Origin: Microbulbifer sp. YPW1
Lineage (GTDB): Bacteria > Pseudomonadota > Gammaproteobacteria > Pseudomonadales > Cellvibrionaceae
Length of the DNA: 64,000 nt
NCBI RefSeq assembly: GCF_013367775.1
Contig: NZ_CP055157.1
Location: 2,249,001-2,313,000, forward strand
Direction of reading: 5' to 3'
Of this stretch, positions 32,850-41,312 are shown piece by piece (the first letter of the stretch is position 1; each line of letters begins with the position of its first letter). The notes below the pieces were generated by a model that did no database searches, was not told the origin of the DNA, and saw nothing but the letters and a program-made list of their open reading frames with translations. The position numbers were made by a program, and so were the translations under genes.

Positions 32850-35339
32850 ATGATGGGCATCCACCACAAGCCATTTAATGGACGCGGCAATGGACGCGGC
32901 CGCGCAGCCGTAAAGCTGACCACGCTACTGGCCACTTTTGCACTTTCTCCATTGGCTGCCGCGGTAGCCAACAGTGAGGCACAAGCGGCCACACTCGAAG
33001 AAGTGACGGTCACCGCGCAAAAACGTGAGCAGCGGATTATCGATGTGCCGGTATCGGTCAACCTGATTGATGACGCGCTTTTGGATGGCGAGCACATCAC
33101 CACCATGAGTAATCTTGCCAATGTGGCGCCGTCACTCAACTTCAATAACGATAATATCGGCATTCGCGGTATGGGCAGCGTGGGCTTTTCCGTACAGGTG
33201 GAGCCCACCGTTGCATTCGCGGTAGACGGTGTAGTGATGACCCGCTCTGCCCAGGCATTTTTCGATCTGGCGGATGTGGAGCGGGTAGAAGTATTGCGAG
33301 GTCCCCAGGGTACCCTGTTTGGCAAAAACGCCTCTGCGGGCCTGATCAACCTGGTCACCAAGGCCCCGGAAGATAATTTCGGTGCTTCCTCCGAAGTGCA
33401 GTTCACCGAGGGTGGCGACACCTTATCCAAAGCCAGTGTCACCGGCCCCCTGTCAGACAAGGTACAGGCGCGGTTTTCTGTGACCCAGCGCGACAGCGAC
33501 GGCTTTATCGAGAACGGGATTAGCGGCGAGCGCGTCAATGGCCAGTCCTCCACTTCCGCCCGCGCCAAAATCACCGCACAACTGAGTGACTCGGTCGACC
33601 TGAATGTCTCCGCCTATTCGCTGGAGCGCGATGTGGATGGTTTCGAACTGCAGTGGCGCGAAGTGAATGATCCGGGATTGGCCGCTGTGCTCGGCGCTTA
33701 TGGCGTATCCCCCGGTGAGCGCAACCGCGAATCATCGGCGGGTGGCTTTGATCGGGAGTTGCGCGAAGAGCAGGGCGGCCAGGTAACGCTGAACTGGTCC
33801 ATGGCATCCGGCCATACGCTGACATCGGTTACTGCCGGCAGCCAGTGGCAACTGGATAAGACCGACGATGTGGACGAGCAGCCCATCGCCCTGCGCGAGC
33901 CCCTGTACCTGAGCCCCTTCCCCAGCGCGACGGGTGCACTGGGACCCATGAATTTCCATCAGACCGTGGATCAGCAGATCGATCAGGTTTCCCAGGAAAT
34001 CCGCCTGACCTCTCCGGCGGGCGACGACCTCAATTACATCGTCGGCCTCTATGCCAGCGAGTATGAGCTGAAGGACCGGGTGCGCCGGGATTTTGACTTC
34101 TGTACCTATCCGGCTGTGCTCGGTTTTCCGATTGCGCCAAGCCTTTCTCCGGTGGATTTCGGCAGCCCCTGTTTTGATCCCACCGGCACCATCGTTTCTC
34201 TTTCTACCGCCAGTGCTTTGATGGGGATGCCGGATGTGGAGGGTGTACCTGCGCTCACCGTATCCGGGCTGAGTCGAGAAGTGCGCGGAGAAAACTATGC
34301 GGTGTTTGGTCAGGGGGAGATCGCCCTGACTGAAACCGTGCAGCTGTTGGCAGGCCTGCGTTATCAGTACGACCGCACCCAGCTCGATTTCGCCGTGGAC
34401 ATTCCCAACCCGCTGCCCGGCCTCGGTTTTGGTGCAGCGCCAGTCGCACCGGATGTGGATGCAGTGAGTGGCAGTGCGCTGTCCGGCAAGCTCAGCCTGC
34501 AAAAGCGGCTGGGTGATGACGCCATGGCGTACGTTTCCTATGCCCGCGGTTACAAAGGCCCCACCGGTGAGATCCGCGCGAGTGCGCTCGCCGGCGGCAT
34601 GGCAACCGGTGACGTGCTGGAAGAAATCGCCGCGGAAACCTCGGACAACTTCGAGCTGGGTATCAAAGGCAGTTTTGCCGAGGGGCTCGGTTTCTGGGCG
34701 GCCACCGCTTTCCACAGTGACTATGCGGATTATCAGGCGGAGCAGTTCAGCGGTGCGGACCAGACATTTGTGCTGGCCAACGTGGGCGAGGTTCGCACTC
34801 AGGGCCTGGAGCTGGATGCCCAGTGGCAGCCGGATACGCACTGGTCTTTCAACGGTGCGCTGACCTATTTAAACGCGGAAATCCAGGAGTACGAGGGTGC
34901 GCGTTGTTTCGCACCGGAAGTGGAAGATCCGGATTGCACGGCGTCCGCCCCGTATAGCAAAAACCTTTCCGGTGGCGACCTGCCGGTAGCGCCGGATCTC
35001 AAAGCGTACCTGAACGGTCGCTACCAGCGCGTGCTCACCGGCACCAACCTGATGACCTTTGCCCAGCTGAGCTACAGCTGGCAGGACGATGTGCAGTTCA
35101 GCCTCGACCAGAACCCGCGCACGGTGCAGGAAGCGTACGGCCTGTGGAATGCGAGCCTCGGCTTCGGCACCGAAGACGGCCGCTATCTGGTGTCGCTGTT
35201 TGCGAAAAACCTGACCGGGGAAAACTACGTGACGTCCATGTTCCAGGACTTCATTACCGGTTCGTCCGCGAACATCGTGCAGTACCGACCCCAGGAAGCA
35301 GATCGTTTGCTGGGAGTGTCACTGCGCGCGCAGTTTTAA
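32850..35339 (+). CDS. TonB-dependent receptor (829 residues)
   Basis: A signal peptide ends near AQAATLEE, followed by TonB box EEVTVTAQKRE. The plug has NIGIRGMGSVGFSVQVEP and VEVLRGPQGTLFGKNASAGLINLVTK; the barrel ends SLRAQF with the terminal Phe. This variant (VTAQKREQ...DVPVSV) is common among receptors for plant or lipid-like compounds and carbohydrates in marine bacteria and sphingomonads. It follows the GPH symporter, suggesting that the two form an outer- and inner-membrane uptake route. A 14-base direct repeat surrounds the stop codon. AGCAGGGA lies before the start. Confidence 0.9.
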   Translation: MMGIHHKPFNGRGNGRGRAAVKLTTLLATFALSPLAAAVANSEAQAATLEEVTVTAQKREQRIIDVPVSVNLIDDALLDGEHITTMSNLANVAPSLNFNNDNIGIRGMGSVGFSVQVEPTVAFAVDGVVMTRSAQAFFDLADVERVEVLRGPQGTLFGKNASAGLINLVTKAPEDNFGASSEVQFTEGGDTLSKASVTGPLSDKVQARFSVTQRDSDGFIENGISGERVNGQSSTSARAKITAQLSDSVDLNVSAYSLERDVDGFELQWREVNDPGLAAVLGAYGVSPGERNRESSAGGFDRELREEQGGQVTLNWSMASGHTLTSVTAGSQWQLDKTDDVDEQPIALREPLYLSPFPSATGALGPMNFHQTVDQQIDQVSQEIRLTSPAGDDLNYIVGLYASEYELKDRVRRDFDFCTYPAVLGFPIAPSLSPVDFGSPCFDPTGTIVSLSTASALMGMPDVEGVPALTVSGLSREVRGENYAVFGQGEIALTETVQLLAGLRYQYDRTQLDFAVDIPNPLPGLGFGAAPVAPDVDAVSGSALSGKLSLQKRLGDDAMAYVSYARGYKGPTGEIRASALAGGMATGDVLEEIAAETSDNFELGIKGSFAEGLGFWAATAFHSDYADYQAEQFSGADQTFVLANVGEVRTQGLELDAQWQPDTHWSFNGALTYLNAEIQEYEGARCFAPEVEDPDCTASAPYSKNLSGGDLPVAPDLKAYLNGRYQRVLTGTNLMTFAQLSYSWQDDVQFSLDQNPRTVQEAYGLWNASLGFGTEDGRYLVSLFAKNLTGENYVTSMFQDFITGSSANIVQYRPQEADRLLGVSLRAQF

Positions 35340-35355
35340 ACCGCGCAGTTTTAAA
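35327..35355 (+). repeat. Tandem 14-base repeat across the stop codon of the TonB receptor
   Basis: CGCGCAGTTTTAAA occurs at 35327-35340 and again at 35342-35355, one base apart. The first copy encodes the last residues and stop of the receptor. It looks like a recent slippage duplication that leaves the protein unchanged. Confidence 0.75.
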
Positions 35356-35445
35356 AAGGATTGGAAATTAACGTTTGAGAAACTCACAGGATCTCATTGC
35401 TGATGTAAATGGCCTCCCAGGTATTGGGTACTGGGTATTGGGCGT

Positions 35446-35475
35446 GGGGAGCCGCATTGCGGCCCCCTTTTTTTG
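35446..35475 (+). terminator. Terminator after the TonB receptor
   Basis: GGGG-GCCGCA-TT-GCGGC-CCCC type hairpin followed by a run of eight T. Just before it, GTATTGGG and related words are repeated (35421-35443). Confidence 0.75.
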
Positions 35476-35488
35476 ATGTGCTACCCGC

Positions 35489-36709
35489 TTAATCCACCAG
35501 GGCGGCTTCGGCGGATGCGGTAGATGTGGTGGCCGCGACTGGTGTGCCGGCCTTGACCAGTTCGGTAAAGCGCGCACACACCGGGCGTGGCTCGCGCTTG
35601 TCGCTATACAGGCCTACTTCGGTGACCTGGCCGCTGGGCTCCTGCATCAGGGTGCCCCAGTCGTACTGGTCGCCACGGCTGTACCAACAGAATCCGTTCA
35701 GGGGTAAGCCGTCGGCGCGCATTCTGGCAATCGTCGCGGTGAATTTCTCCAGCCACTCGGATTGGTCGCCCACATCGAGGCCAAAGTTGGAGGTTTCGGA
35801 AATCCAGAAGGGCACCTGGTAGCGGTTGTACCAGCGCCGGGCATCCGCCTCGTACAGGGCCAGCCGCTCATCGATGGACAGGGTGTCTTCTGAACCGTCC
35901 AGTAACTGGACGCCGTTGGGATAAAAGTCGTGACCGGCAAGCAGGTGGTCTTTGCGCGCGAGCTGGCGAATGCGCGCGATGACTTCGGGCTCCACGCACT
36001 GGGACAGCGCTTCGGCAATTTCCGGCGCCGGGTTTATGCCCAGGTGCAGGTCCCAGACCAGCCAGCCATACAGACGGCGGCGTTCGGCCTCGGCCTGCAG
36101 TTCCGGGGTGGATCCAACCTGGACATTGAAGGTTTCAGCGCTCACCCACAGGGCCTCTCGGTCCTCGTGAATCAGCGCCAGGGCTTCCAGGTTGGCGAGG
36201 GTGAGGTAGGCAAGCTGGCGCAGGAAATCGGGCTCGCTGGCTTGTTGGTCGTTCCACACGCCGAGATAGCCGGAGCCGAGGGCGGTGAAGCAGGGTTCGT
36301 TGACCGGTGTGAAGTACTGCGGCTCGGGATAGCGGCGCAGAAACGCAGACACATAGCGTTTGAAGTGGCTGATCCACTCGCGGTTGCCAAAGCCGTCGCA
36401 GTAGTCCGGCAGGCCAAAGTGCAGCAGGTCAATGATCGGGGTGAGACCGGCGCGCTCGCAGGCGGCAAAGGCCTGGTCCCACAGGGTCCAGTCGAATACC
36501 CCGGGGGAGCGCTCGCTCAGGCGCCAGGGCATGCCGTAGCGCACATAGCGCACGCCGGTGGCGGCGATGGCGGCGAGGTCCTGGTCCTGGTGCTCCAGGT
36601 GCTGACTGTAGGTGAACTGGTCCATGCGGTACTGGCTATTGCCCCGGGATACCCAGGGGTCCGAGCCCTCTTCGCCGACAGACCAGAGGAAGTCCGGTAG
36701 TGATGGCAT
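35489..36709 (-). CDS. GH1-like glycosidase (short, divergent)
   Basis: 406 residues from ATG 36709 (GGAG upstream); ATG 36724 is an alternative. No signal peptide. It keeps both catalytic motifs of the clan: YFTPVNEPCF (acid/base Glu, about 137-146) and PFWISETSNFG (nucleophile Glu, about 315-325), plus RYVRYGMPWR and GFCWYSRGDQYDW. It is shorter than normal GH1 enzymes (about 450) and lacks the usual FLWG...QIEG start in strict form (here FLWSVGEEGS), so it belongs to a divergent branch. Probably hydrolyses a beta-glycoside in the cytoplasm. Convergent with the preceding TonB receptor gene. Confidence 0.78.
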   Translation of the reverse strand: MPSLPDFLWSVGEEGSDPWVSRGNSQYRMDQFTYSQHLEHQDQDLAAIAATGVRYVRYGMPWRLSERSPGVFDWTLWDQAFAACERAGLTPIIDLLHFGLPDYCDGFGNREWISHFKRYVSAFLRRYPEPQYFTPVNEPCFTALGSGYLGVWNDQQASEPDFLRQLAYLTLANLEALALIHEDREALWVSAETFNVQVGSTPELQAEAERRRLYGWLVWDLHLGINPAPEIAEALSQCVEPEVIARIRQLARKDHLLAGHDFYPNGVQLLDGSEDTLSIDERLALYEADARRWYNRYQVPFWISETSNFGLDVGDQSEWLEKFTATIARMRADGLPLNGFCWYSRGDQYDWGTLMQEPSGQVTEVGLYSDKREPRPVCARFTELVKAGTPVAATTSTASAEAALVD

Positions 36710-36861
36710 GCTTTTATTCTCCATTATCGCTGTGCCCGTACTGCTGGCTAGCGGGTGCTAGGGGCGCTGCCAAGACTATCACTAGTTAAGATCGCTATTA
36801 AGTGTTTGCTCAAAAAAAGATGTAAATAGCATTGCTTTTGATGGGTGTATTCATTAAATTC

Positions 36862-36879
36862 TTTAAGCATATGCTTAAA
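36862..36879. promoter_or_regulatory. Perfect 18-base palindrome upstream of the cupin gene
   Basis: TTTAAGCATATGCTTAAA is fully self-complementary. It lies between the divergent GH1-like and cupin genes, about 105 bases before the cupin start, where a regulator could control both. Confidence 0.5.
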
Positions 36880-36983
36880 AGCGTGATGAGGTGTTGCTGT
36901 TCAGGGGGCTTTCACAGGTATCCGGGGCGGCAACGGCCATGACCAAGATCAACAATAAAGTCAAAGCAGAAGGAGGACTCAGC

Positions 36984-37520
36984 ATGTCTGAATCCGCAAC
37001 CACCGAGGCACCGCTGGACGTCGAACAGATCTCTGCGGCCCTGCCGAAAATTCCCGACTGGCACGCAGAGACCCTGCATATCGCTGAAAACGACCTGGAT
37101 TTCGTCACCATCGCCGAAGGCGTCGAGGTGAAGGTGGTGCAGGTAGATGTGAAGCAGGGCCTATGGGTGGTGTTCAACCGCTTTCAGCCGGGCGCCAAGA
37201 TTTCTCCCCACTACCATTCCGGCCAGGTTTTTGCGGTGACCCTGCAAGGCCGCTGGTTCTACAAAGAGTCTCCGGAGGCGGTCAACGCACCCGGCAGCTA
37301 TCTGTTCGAGCCCGCCGGTAGCCGCCACACCCTGATGATTCCAGAAGATCAGGACGGCCCGACCATCGTCTGGTTTGCAATCTATGGCTGTAACGTACAG
37401 CTCGATGAGCAGGGCGAGCTGGACATGATTGTGGACGCCCAGACCATGCTGAACGGCTATCGCATGCTGTGCGATATGCAGGGTTCTTCCAGTGCGAAAA
37501 CGATTGTGATCGGCGAGTGA
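36984..37520 (+). CDS. Cupin-domain protein (dihydroxyacetophenone-dioxygenase/ChrR-like)
   Basis: 178 residues from ATG 36984, after a strong AAGGAGGA; the longer frame upstream is unlikely. A single cupin barrel: GAKISPHYHSGQVFAVTLQGRW (motif 1 with HxH and a downstream residue for metal) and AGSRHTLMIP (motif 2 His). The layout resembles 2,4-prime-dihydroxyacetophenone dioxygenase and ChrR-type cupins that bind iron or zinc. Possibly an oxygenase acting on the aglycone, or a metal-dependent sensor. It sits upstream of the large TonB receptor, in the same direction. Confidence 0.78.
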   Translation: MSESATTEAPLDVEQISAALPKIPDWHAETLHIAENDLDFVTIAEGVEVKVVQVDVKQGLWVVFNRFQPGAKISPHYHSGQVFAVTLQGRWFYKESPEAVNAPGSYLFEPAGSRHTLMIPEDQDGPTIVWFAIYGCNVQLDEQGELDMIVDAQTMLNGYRMLCDMQGSSSAKTIVIGE

Positions 37521-37591
37521 GTGCCCTGAATTTAATTTCTTATTCAGAAAAATACCGAGCTCGATGTAACGCAGTAAAGAGCTGAATAAAC

Positions 37592-37629
37592 ACCATGATT
37601 AATGGTTAAATTCGGTGAGGTTTACCGAA
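37592..37629 (+). promoter_or_regulatory. Two inverted repeats in the leader of the large TonB receptor
   Basis: ACCAT-GATTA-ATGGT (37592-37606) and TTCGGT-GAGGTTT-ACCGAA (37611-37629) lie 68-105 bases before the receptor start. They could be operators or small leader hairpins; there is no T-run. Confidence 0.35.
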
Positions 37630-37696
37630 CTCCGGGGATGCATGACCTCCATACAAGGCATGCGCCCTCCCAATAATAAAGACCAGAGGGAGTTTG

Positions 37697-40375
37697 ATGA
37701 TGAAGCAGATCAACCAGAACTTTCAGCGCACATTGCTGGCGACCGCGGTGCTGATGGCGGCCTCGCCGGCATTTGCCTCGGAGCTGGAAGAAGTGACCGT
37801 AGTGGCGCAGAAAAAAGAAGAGCGGTTGCAGGATGTGCCCATTGCAGCCACCGCCTTTGACGCCGGCGCACTGGAAGCTAAGCAGATTGCCACCGTTGCG
37901 GACATGCGCTTTTCCGCGCCCAACGTTTCCTTCACCCAGGACAACTTTGTCGGCAGTAACTTCAAGATTCGCGGTGTGGGCCAGGACGTGACTTCTGCGG
38001 CCTCCGATGCCGGTGTCGGTATTCACGTGAACGAAGTGCCGCTGCTGGCACCGCGCATGTATCAGACCGAATACTACGATGTCGAGCAGGTGGCCATTTT
38101 GCGCGGCCCGCAGGGCACCCTGTTCGGCCGTAACTCCACCGGCGGTGCGGTGAATATGATCACCCGCCGCGCAAACACCGACGGGGTGGAAGCCAACCTG
38201 GAAGGCCAGTACGGCAACTACGACCACAAGAAAGTCAAAGGTGCGGTCAACGTACCACTGTCTGACACTGTTGCCGTGCGACTGGCCGGCATTGCGCTGG
38301 AGCGCGACGGCTACACCGAGAACCTGTTCACCGGTAACGACATCGACGGCCGCGATCAGTGGTCCGCGCGTCTGTCCCTGCAGTGGAACCCGGGCGACGA
38401 CACCAGCCTGAATCTGATGGTGTCCCAGTTCGAAGAAGACAGCACCCGCACTCGTAGCCCCAAACAGCTGTGTAGCGCCGATGCGACCGGTCTGCTGGGC
38501 TGCTCCCCGGACAAGCTCGGTTTTGACAATGTGAATCCGCTGGCGCAGATCACCGGTACCCTGCCGTTGTTACTGCAGCAACTTGCTCCGGTGGCGGGCG
38601 CTGGCTCCATTGCCGAAAACCCGGCAGACCTGCGCAAGGTGAATGCGGATATTGATCCGGAATTTGAAGTGGACGAGACCCTGGCCATCCTGCGTTTCGA
38701 CCACGACTTCGGCGACTACTCTCTGGCAATGACCGGCAGCTACCAGGAAACGTCCATGCGCTCGATGCAGGACTTCAATATGAACGCCAGCACCATCGAG
38801 TGGATGCCGTCGCCACTCCTGCAGTTGGTCGCGCCTATTGCGTATGAAACCTATTTTGCCGATGGCACCCTGCCGATTTCCGCACCGTCGGAAAACAATA
38901 CCGGTATTGTTGGTGGCAACATCGCCTATGCCAACAACTCCATGGACGTCTACGACCAGTCCAACAACGATGTGCGCCAGCACACCTTCGAAGCCCACCT
39001 GGCGTCCAATTTTGATGGCCCGGTGAACTTCCTTGCCGGTGCCTTCTATATGGATGCGTCCGTGAGCGACGATTACTGGGTGCATGGTACCGGTCTGGAT
39101 TATTTCTCTGTGGTGTTCCCTGCGACGCTTGGTTTTGATGGTTTCGGTTGGGTCAGCCCCAGCTTCCGCCAGCAGACCAACGAGTACGCACTCACCTCCA
39201 CCGCCGCCTTCGGTGAGCTCTATTACGATATCAACGACGAGCTGCGTTTGACCGTGGGTGCACGGATCACCAACGATGAGAAGTCCATCGACGACCGCCC
39301 CAACCTGTTCAACAACGGCCCCGATGGTAATCCAATTTTCTTGCCTTACGGCACTGATGTGGACTGGAGTGCGGCCAGCCCGGGGCGCGTGGCGGAAGAC
39401 AGCTGGACCGAAGGCACCGGCCGTATCGTACTGGACTGGGCACCGGACCTGAAAGCCACCGACGAGTCCCTGTTCTATGCCTCCTTCAGTCGTGGTTACA
39501 AGGGCGGTGGTTTCAATGCACCTTTCGACCCGGTGGCTTACCCGGACTTCAACACCCTGTACGATCCGGAGTACGTGAACGCCTACGAACTGGGTAGCAA
39601 AAACAAGCTGCTGTCCCGCAGCCTGCAGGCCAACTTCAGCCTGTTCTACTACGACTACGAAGATCTGCAGGTATCCAAGATTATCGACCGCACCTCCTTT
39701 ACGGAAAACACCGCGGCGGAAATCTACGGCTTGGAAACCGAACTGCTGTGGGCGCCCACCGACAATTGGCTGTTGAATGCCAACGTCAACTACCTGCACA
39801 CCGAGGTGAAGGACTTCGCATCCATCGACCCGCGTGATCCCACCAATGGCGCCGAAGGAGTGTCGCTACTGAAGGATCTTTCAACCGCGTCCAACTGTGT
39901 GCTGATGCACAATGGCGCACCGAATCCCGGCGTTGGGCAGGTGCTCAGCTGTGCCTCTGCAGCAGCGGCCGGGTTCCCTGACCCCTACACCATTGTTCCG
40001 GGCATCGAGCAGGACCTGGACGGCAACGCCATGGCCAACTCGCCCGAGTTGACCGCAAGCCTGGGTGCCGAGTACACCTGGTACCTGGACGCCGCCGACC
40101 TGGCGTTCCGTCTGGACTACTACTGGCAGGACGATATGTACGGTCGCGTCTATAACGACGATATCGACAAGATCGACGCCTGGGATATCTGGAACGCGCA
40201 GGCCACCCTGACCGACAAGAGTGGCACCTGGCAGGTACGCGCCTTCGCCCGCAACCTGGCGGACGAGGATCATATCGTCGGCATGTACGTAGCGGACTCC
40301 TCTGCGGGTCTGTTTACCAACGTGTTCACGGTAGAGCCGCGTACTTTCGGGCTGGCGCTTAACTACAATTTCTAA
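37697..40375 (+). CDS. TonB-dependent receptor (892 residues)
   Basis: Signal peptide MMKQINQNFQRTLLATAV, cleavage near AFAS; TonB box EEVTVVAQKKEE. The plug contains NFKIRGVGQDVTSAASDAGV and VAILRGPQGTLFGRNSTGGAVNMITRR; the barrel ends FGLALNYNF with the terminal Phe. Large barrels of this class import bulky compounds such as glycosides, sterol-like or aromatic molecules; the ligand is unknown. GAGGGAG precedes the start. A TetR regulator gene lies downstream. Together with the 32850 receptor it gives the island two outer-membrane entry points. Confidence 0.9.
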   Translation: MMKQINQNFQRTLLATAVLMAASPAFASELEEVTVVAQKKEERLQDVPIAATAFDAGALEAKQIATVADMRFSAPNVSFTQDNFVGSNFKIRGVGQDVTSAASDAGVGIHVNEVPLLAPRMYQTEYYDVEQVAILRGPQGTLFGRNSTGGAVNMITRRANTDGVEANLEGQYGNYDHKKVKGAVNVPLSDTVAVRLAGIALERDGYTENLFTGNDIDGRDQWSARLSLQWNPGDDTSLNLMVSQFEEDSTRTRSPKQLCSADATGLLGCSPDKLGFDNVNPLAQITGTLPLLLQQLAPVAGAGSIAENPADLRKVNADIDPEFEVDETLAILRFDHDFGDYSLAMTGSYQETSMRSMQDFNMNASTIEWMPSPLLQLVAPIAYETYFADGTLPISAPSENNTGIVGGNIAYANNSMDVYDQSNNDVRQHTFEAHLASNFDGPVNFLAGAFYMDASVSDDYWVHGTGLDYFSVVFPATLGFDGFGWVSPSFRQQTNEYALTSTAAFGELYYDINDELRLTVGARITNDEKSIDDRPNLFNNGPDGNPIFLPYGTDVDWSAASPGRVAEDSWTEGTGRIVLDWAPDLKATDESLFYASFSRGYKGGGFNAPFDPVAYPDFNTLYDPEYVNAYELGSKNKLLSRSLQANFSLFYYDYEDLQVSKIIDRTSFTENTAAEIYGLETELLWAPTDNWLLNANVNYLHTEVKDFASIDPRDPTNGAEGVSLLKDLSTASNCVLMHNGAPNPGVGQVLSCASAAAAGFPDPYTIVPGIEQDLDGNAMANSPELTASLGAEYTWYLDAADLAFRLDYYWQDDMYGRVYNDDIDKIDAWDIWNAQATLTDKSGTWQVRAFARNLADEDHIVGMYVADSSAGLFTNVFTVEPRTFGLALNYNF

Positions 40376-40401
40376 CTAGAAGTTCTAGCTAGAAGTTCTA
40401 A
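40376..40401 (+). repeat. Tandem 13-base repeat after the receptor stop
   Basis: CTAGAAGTTCTAG (40376-40388) is followed directly by CTAGAAGTTCTAA (40389-40401). Each unit is nearly palindromic. Confidence 0.7.
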
Positions 40402-40407
40402 GCGCCA

Positions 40408-40455
40408 TTGGCCGGCCGCCCGGGTGACCTGGCGGTCGGCACAGTCCTTTTTTAC
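40408..40455 (+). terminator. Probable terminator after the large TonB receptor
   Basis: A GCCG/CCGCC arm (40411-40421) pairs with a GGCGGTCGGC arm (about 40431-40440), followed by a run of six T. The loop is long and contains CCCGGG, so folding details are uncertain. Confidence 0.5.
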
Positions 40456-40579
40456 CTCTTACATTACCTCTCGATTACCTCGCAATAGAAGATTGCAGTA
40501 GAATCTTCCTTCCACCGCAGGCCCGGTAAGGGTCGTGCGGTTTTTTTTCCCATCGTTTTGACTGAGAGCTGGATATCCC

Positions 40580-41269
40580 GTGGCAGAGAACTCGACCGCA
40601 ACCAAACCCACACGCGAAGCCGCCAGCAAGGGCAAGGCCCGCGAATTGCGTATGGTGGAGGCAGCGATTGAGGAATTTGCCGAGCGCGGCTTCGAGGGGG
40701 CGACCTGGCGCAGCATCGCCGAACGTGCCGGTGTCAGTCAGGGGTTGATCAAGTTCTATTTCAACGACAAGGAAGGGCTGTGGCAGGCGGCGCTGATGCG
40801 CGCCCACGATTTGCTGTCAGAGGATCTGCCACCCCCGCCGTTCACCGAGGGCGAAACCCTGTCTCTGGAAAAGACGGCGGACTGGATTCGCGCCTACGTG
40901 CATCACGCCGCGCGCCATCCACAGTACATCAAGATGACCATGCGCGAGGCCTCGGCGCCCAACCCGCGCCTGGCGTGGGCGGTGCAGAACCTGATCCGCG
41001 AGTCCAACAAGCAGTTTCAGGATGGGATTGAGGAGTTACAAAAGCGCGGCTTTTTCCCCAATCTGAATCCGGTACTGGTGGAATACGCGTTTCTCGGTGC
41101 CATCCACCACCCGTTTCTCGCCAGCGAAGAAATCCGCGCGGTCTACGGCATGGATATTCTGAGTAACAAGATGATCGACGCCCACTGTGACACTATTATC
41201 GGCCTGTTTCTCGGGAACCCGCTTAATCCAGCTGCTGACGACGGCGCAGAGAAAGGGCGTAAGCGCTGA
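40580..41269 (+). CDS. TetR/AcrR family transcriptional regulator
   Basis: 229 residues starting at GTG 40580. The helix-turn-helix lies in residues about 22-68 (EAAIEEFAERGFEGATWRSI, then RAGVSQGLIKFYFNDKEGLW). The ligand domain follows (NKQFQDGIEEL...), with normal length. TetR proteins usually repress a nearby gene until a small molecule binds. Probable target: the preceding TonB receptor or the convergent GPH gene. No clear operator is seen in front of it. Confidence 0.88.
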   Translation: MAENSTATKPTREAASKGKARELRMVEAAIEEFAERGFEGATWRSIAERAGVSQGLIKFYFNDKEGLWQAALMRAHDLLSEDLPPPPFTEGETLSLEKTADWIRAYVHHAARHPQYIKMTMREASAPNPRLAWAVQNLIRESNKQFQDGIEELQKRGFFPNLNPVLVEYAFLGAIHHPFLASEEIRAVYGMDILSNKMIDAHCDTIIGLFLGNPLNPAADDGAEKGRKR

Positions 41270-41312
41270 TTTCTGCTTTGCGTCCCTGACCCGTGCCTCT
41301 AGCTAGTCTCCG

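Noticed and set aside
38570..39799. 409-codon minus-strand frame inside the large TonB receptor gene
   Set aside because: Antisense shadow; the receptor frame is complete with signal peptide, plug and terminal Phe.
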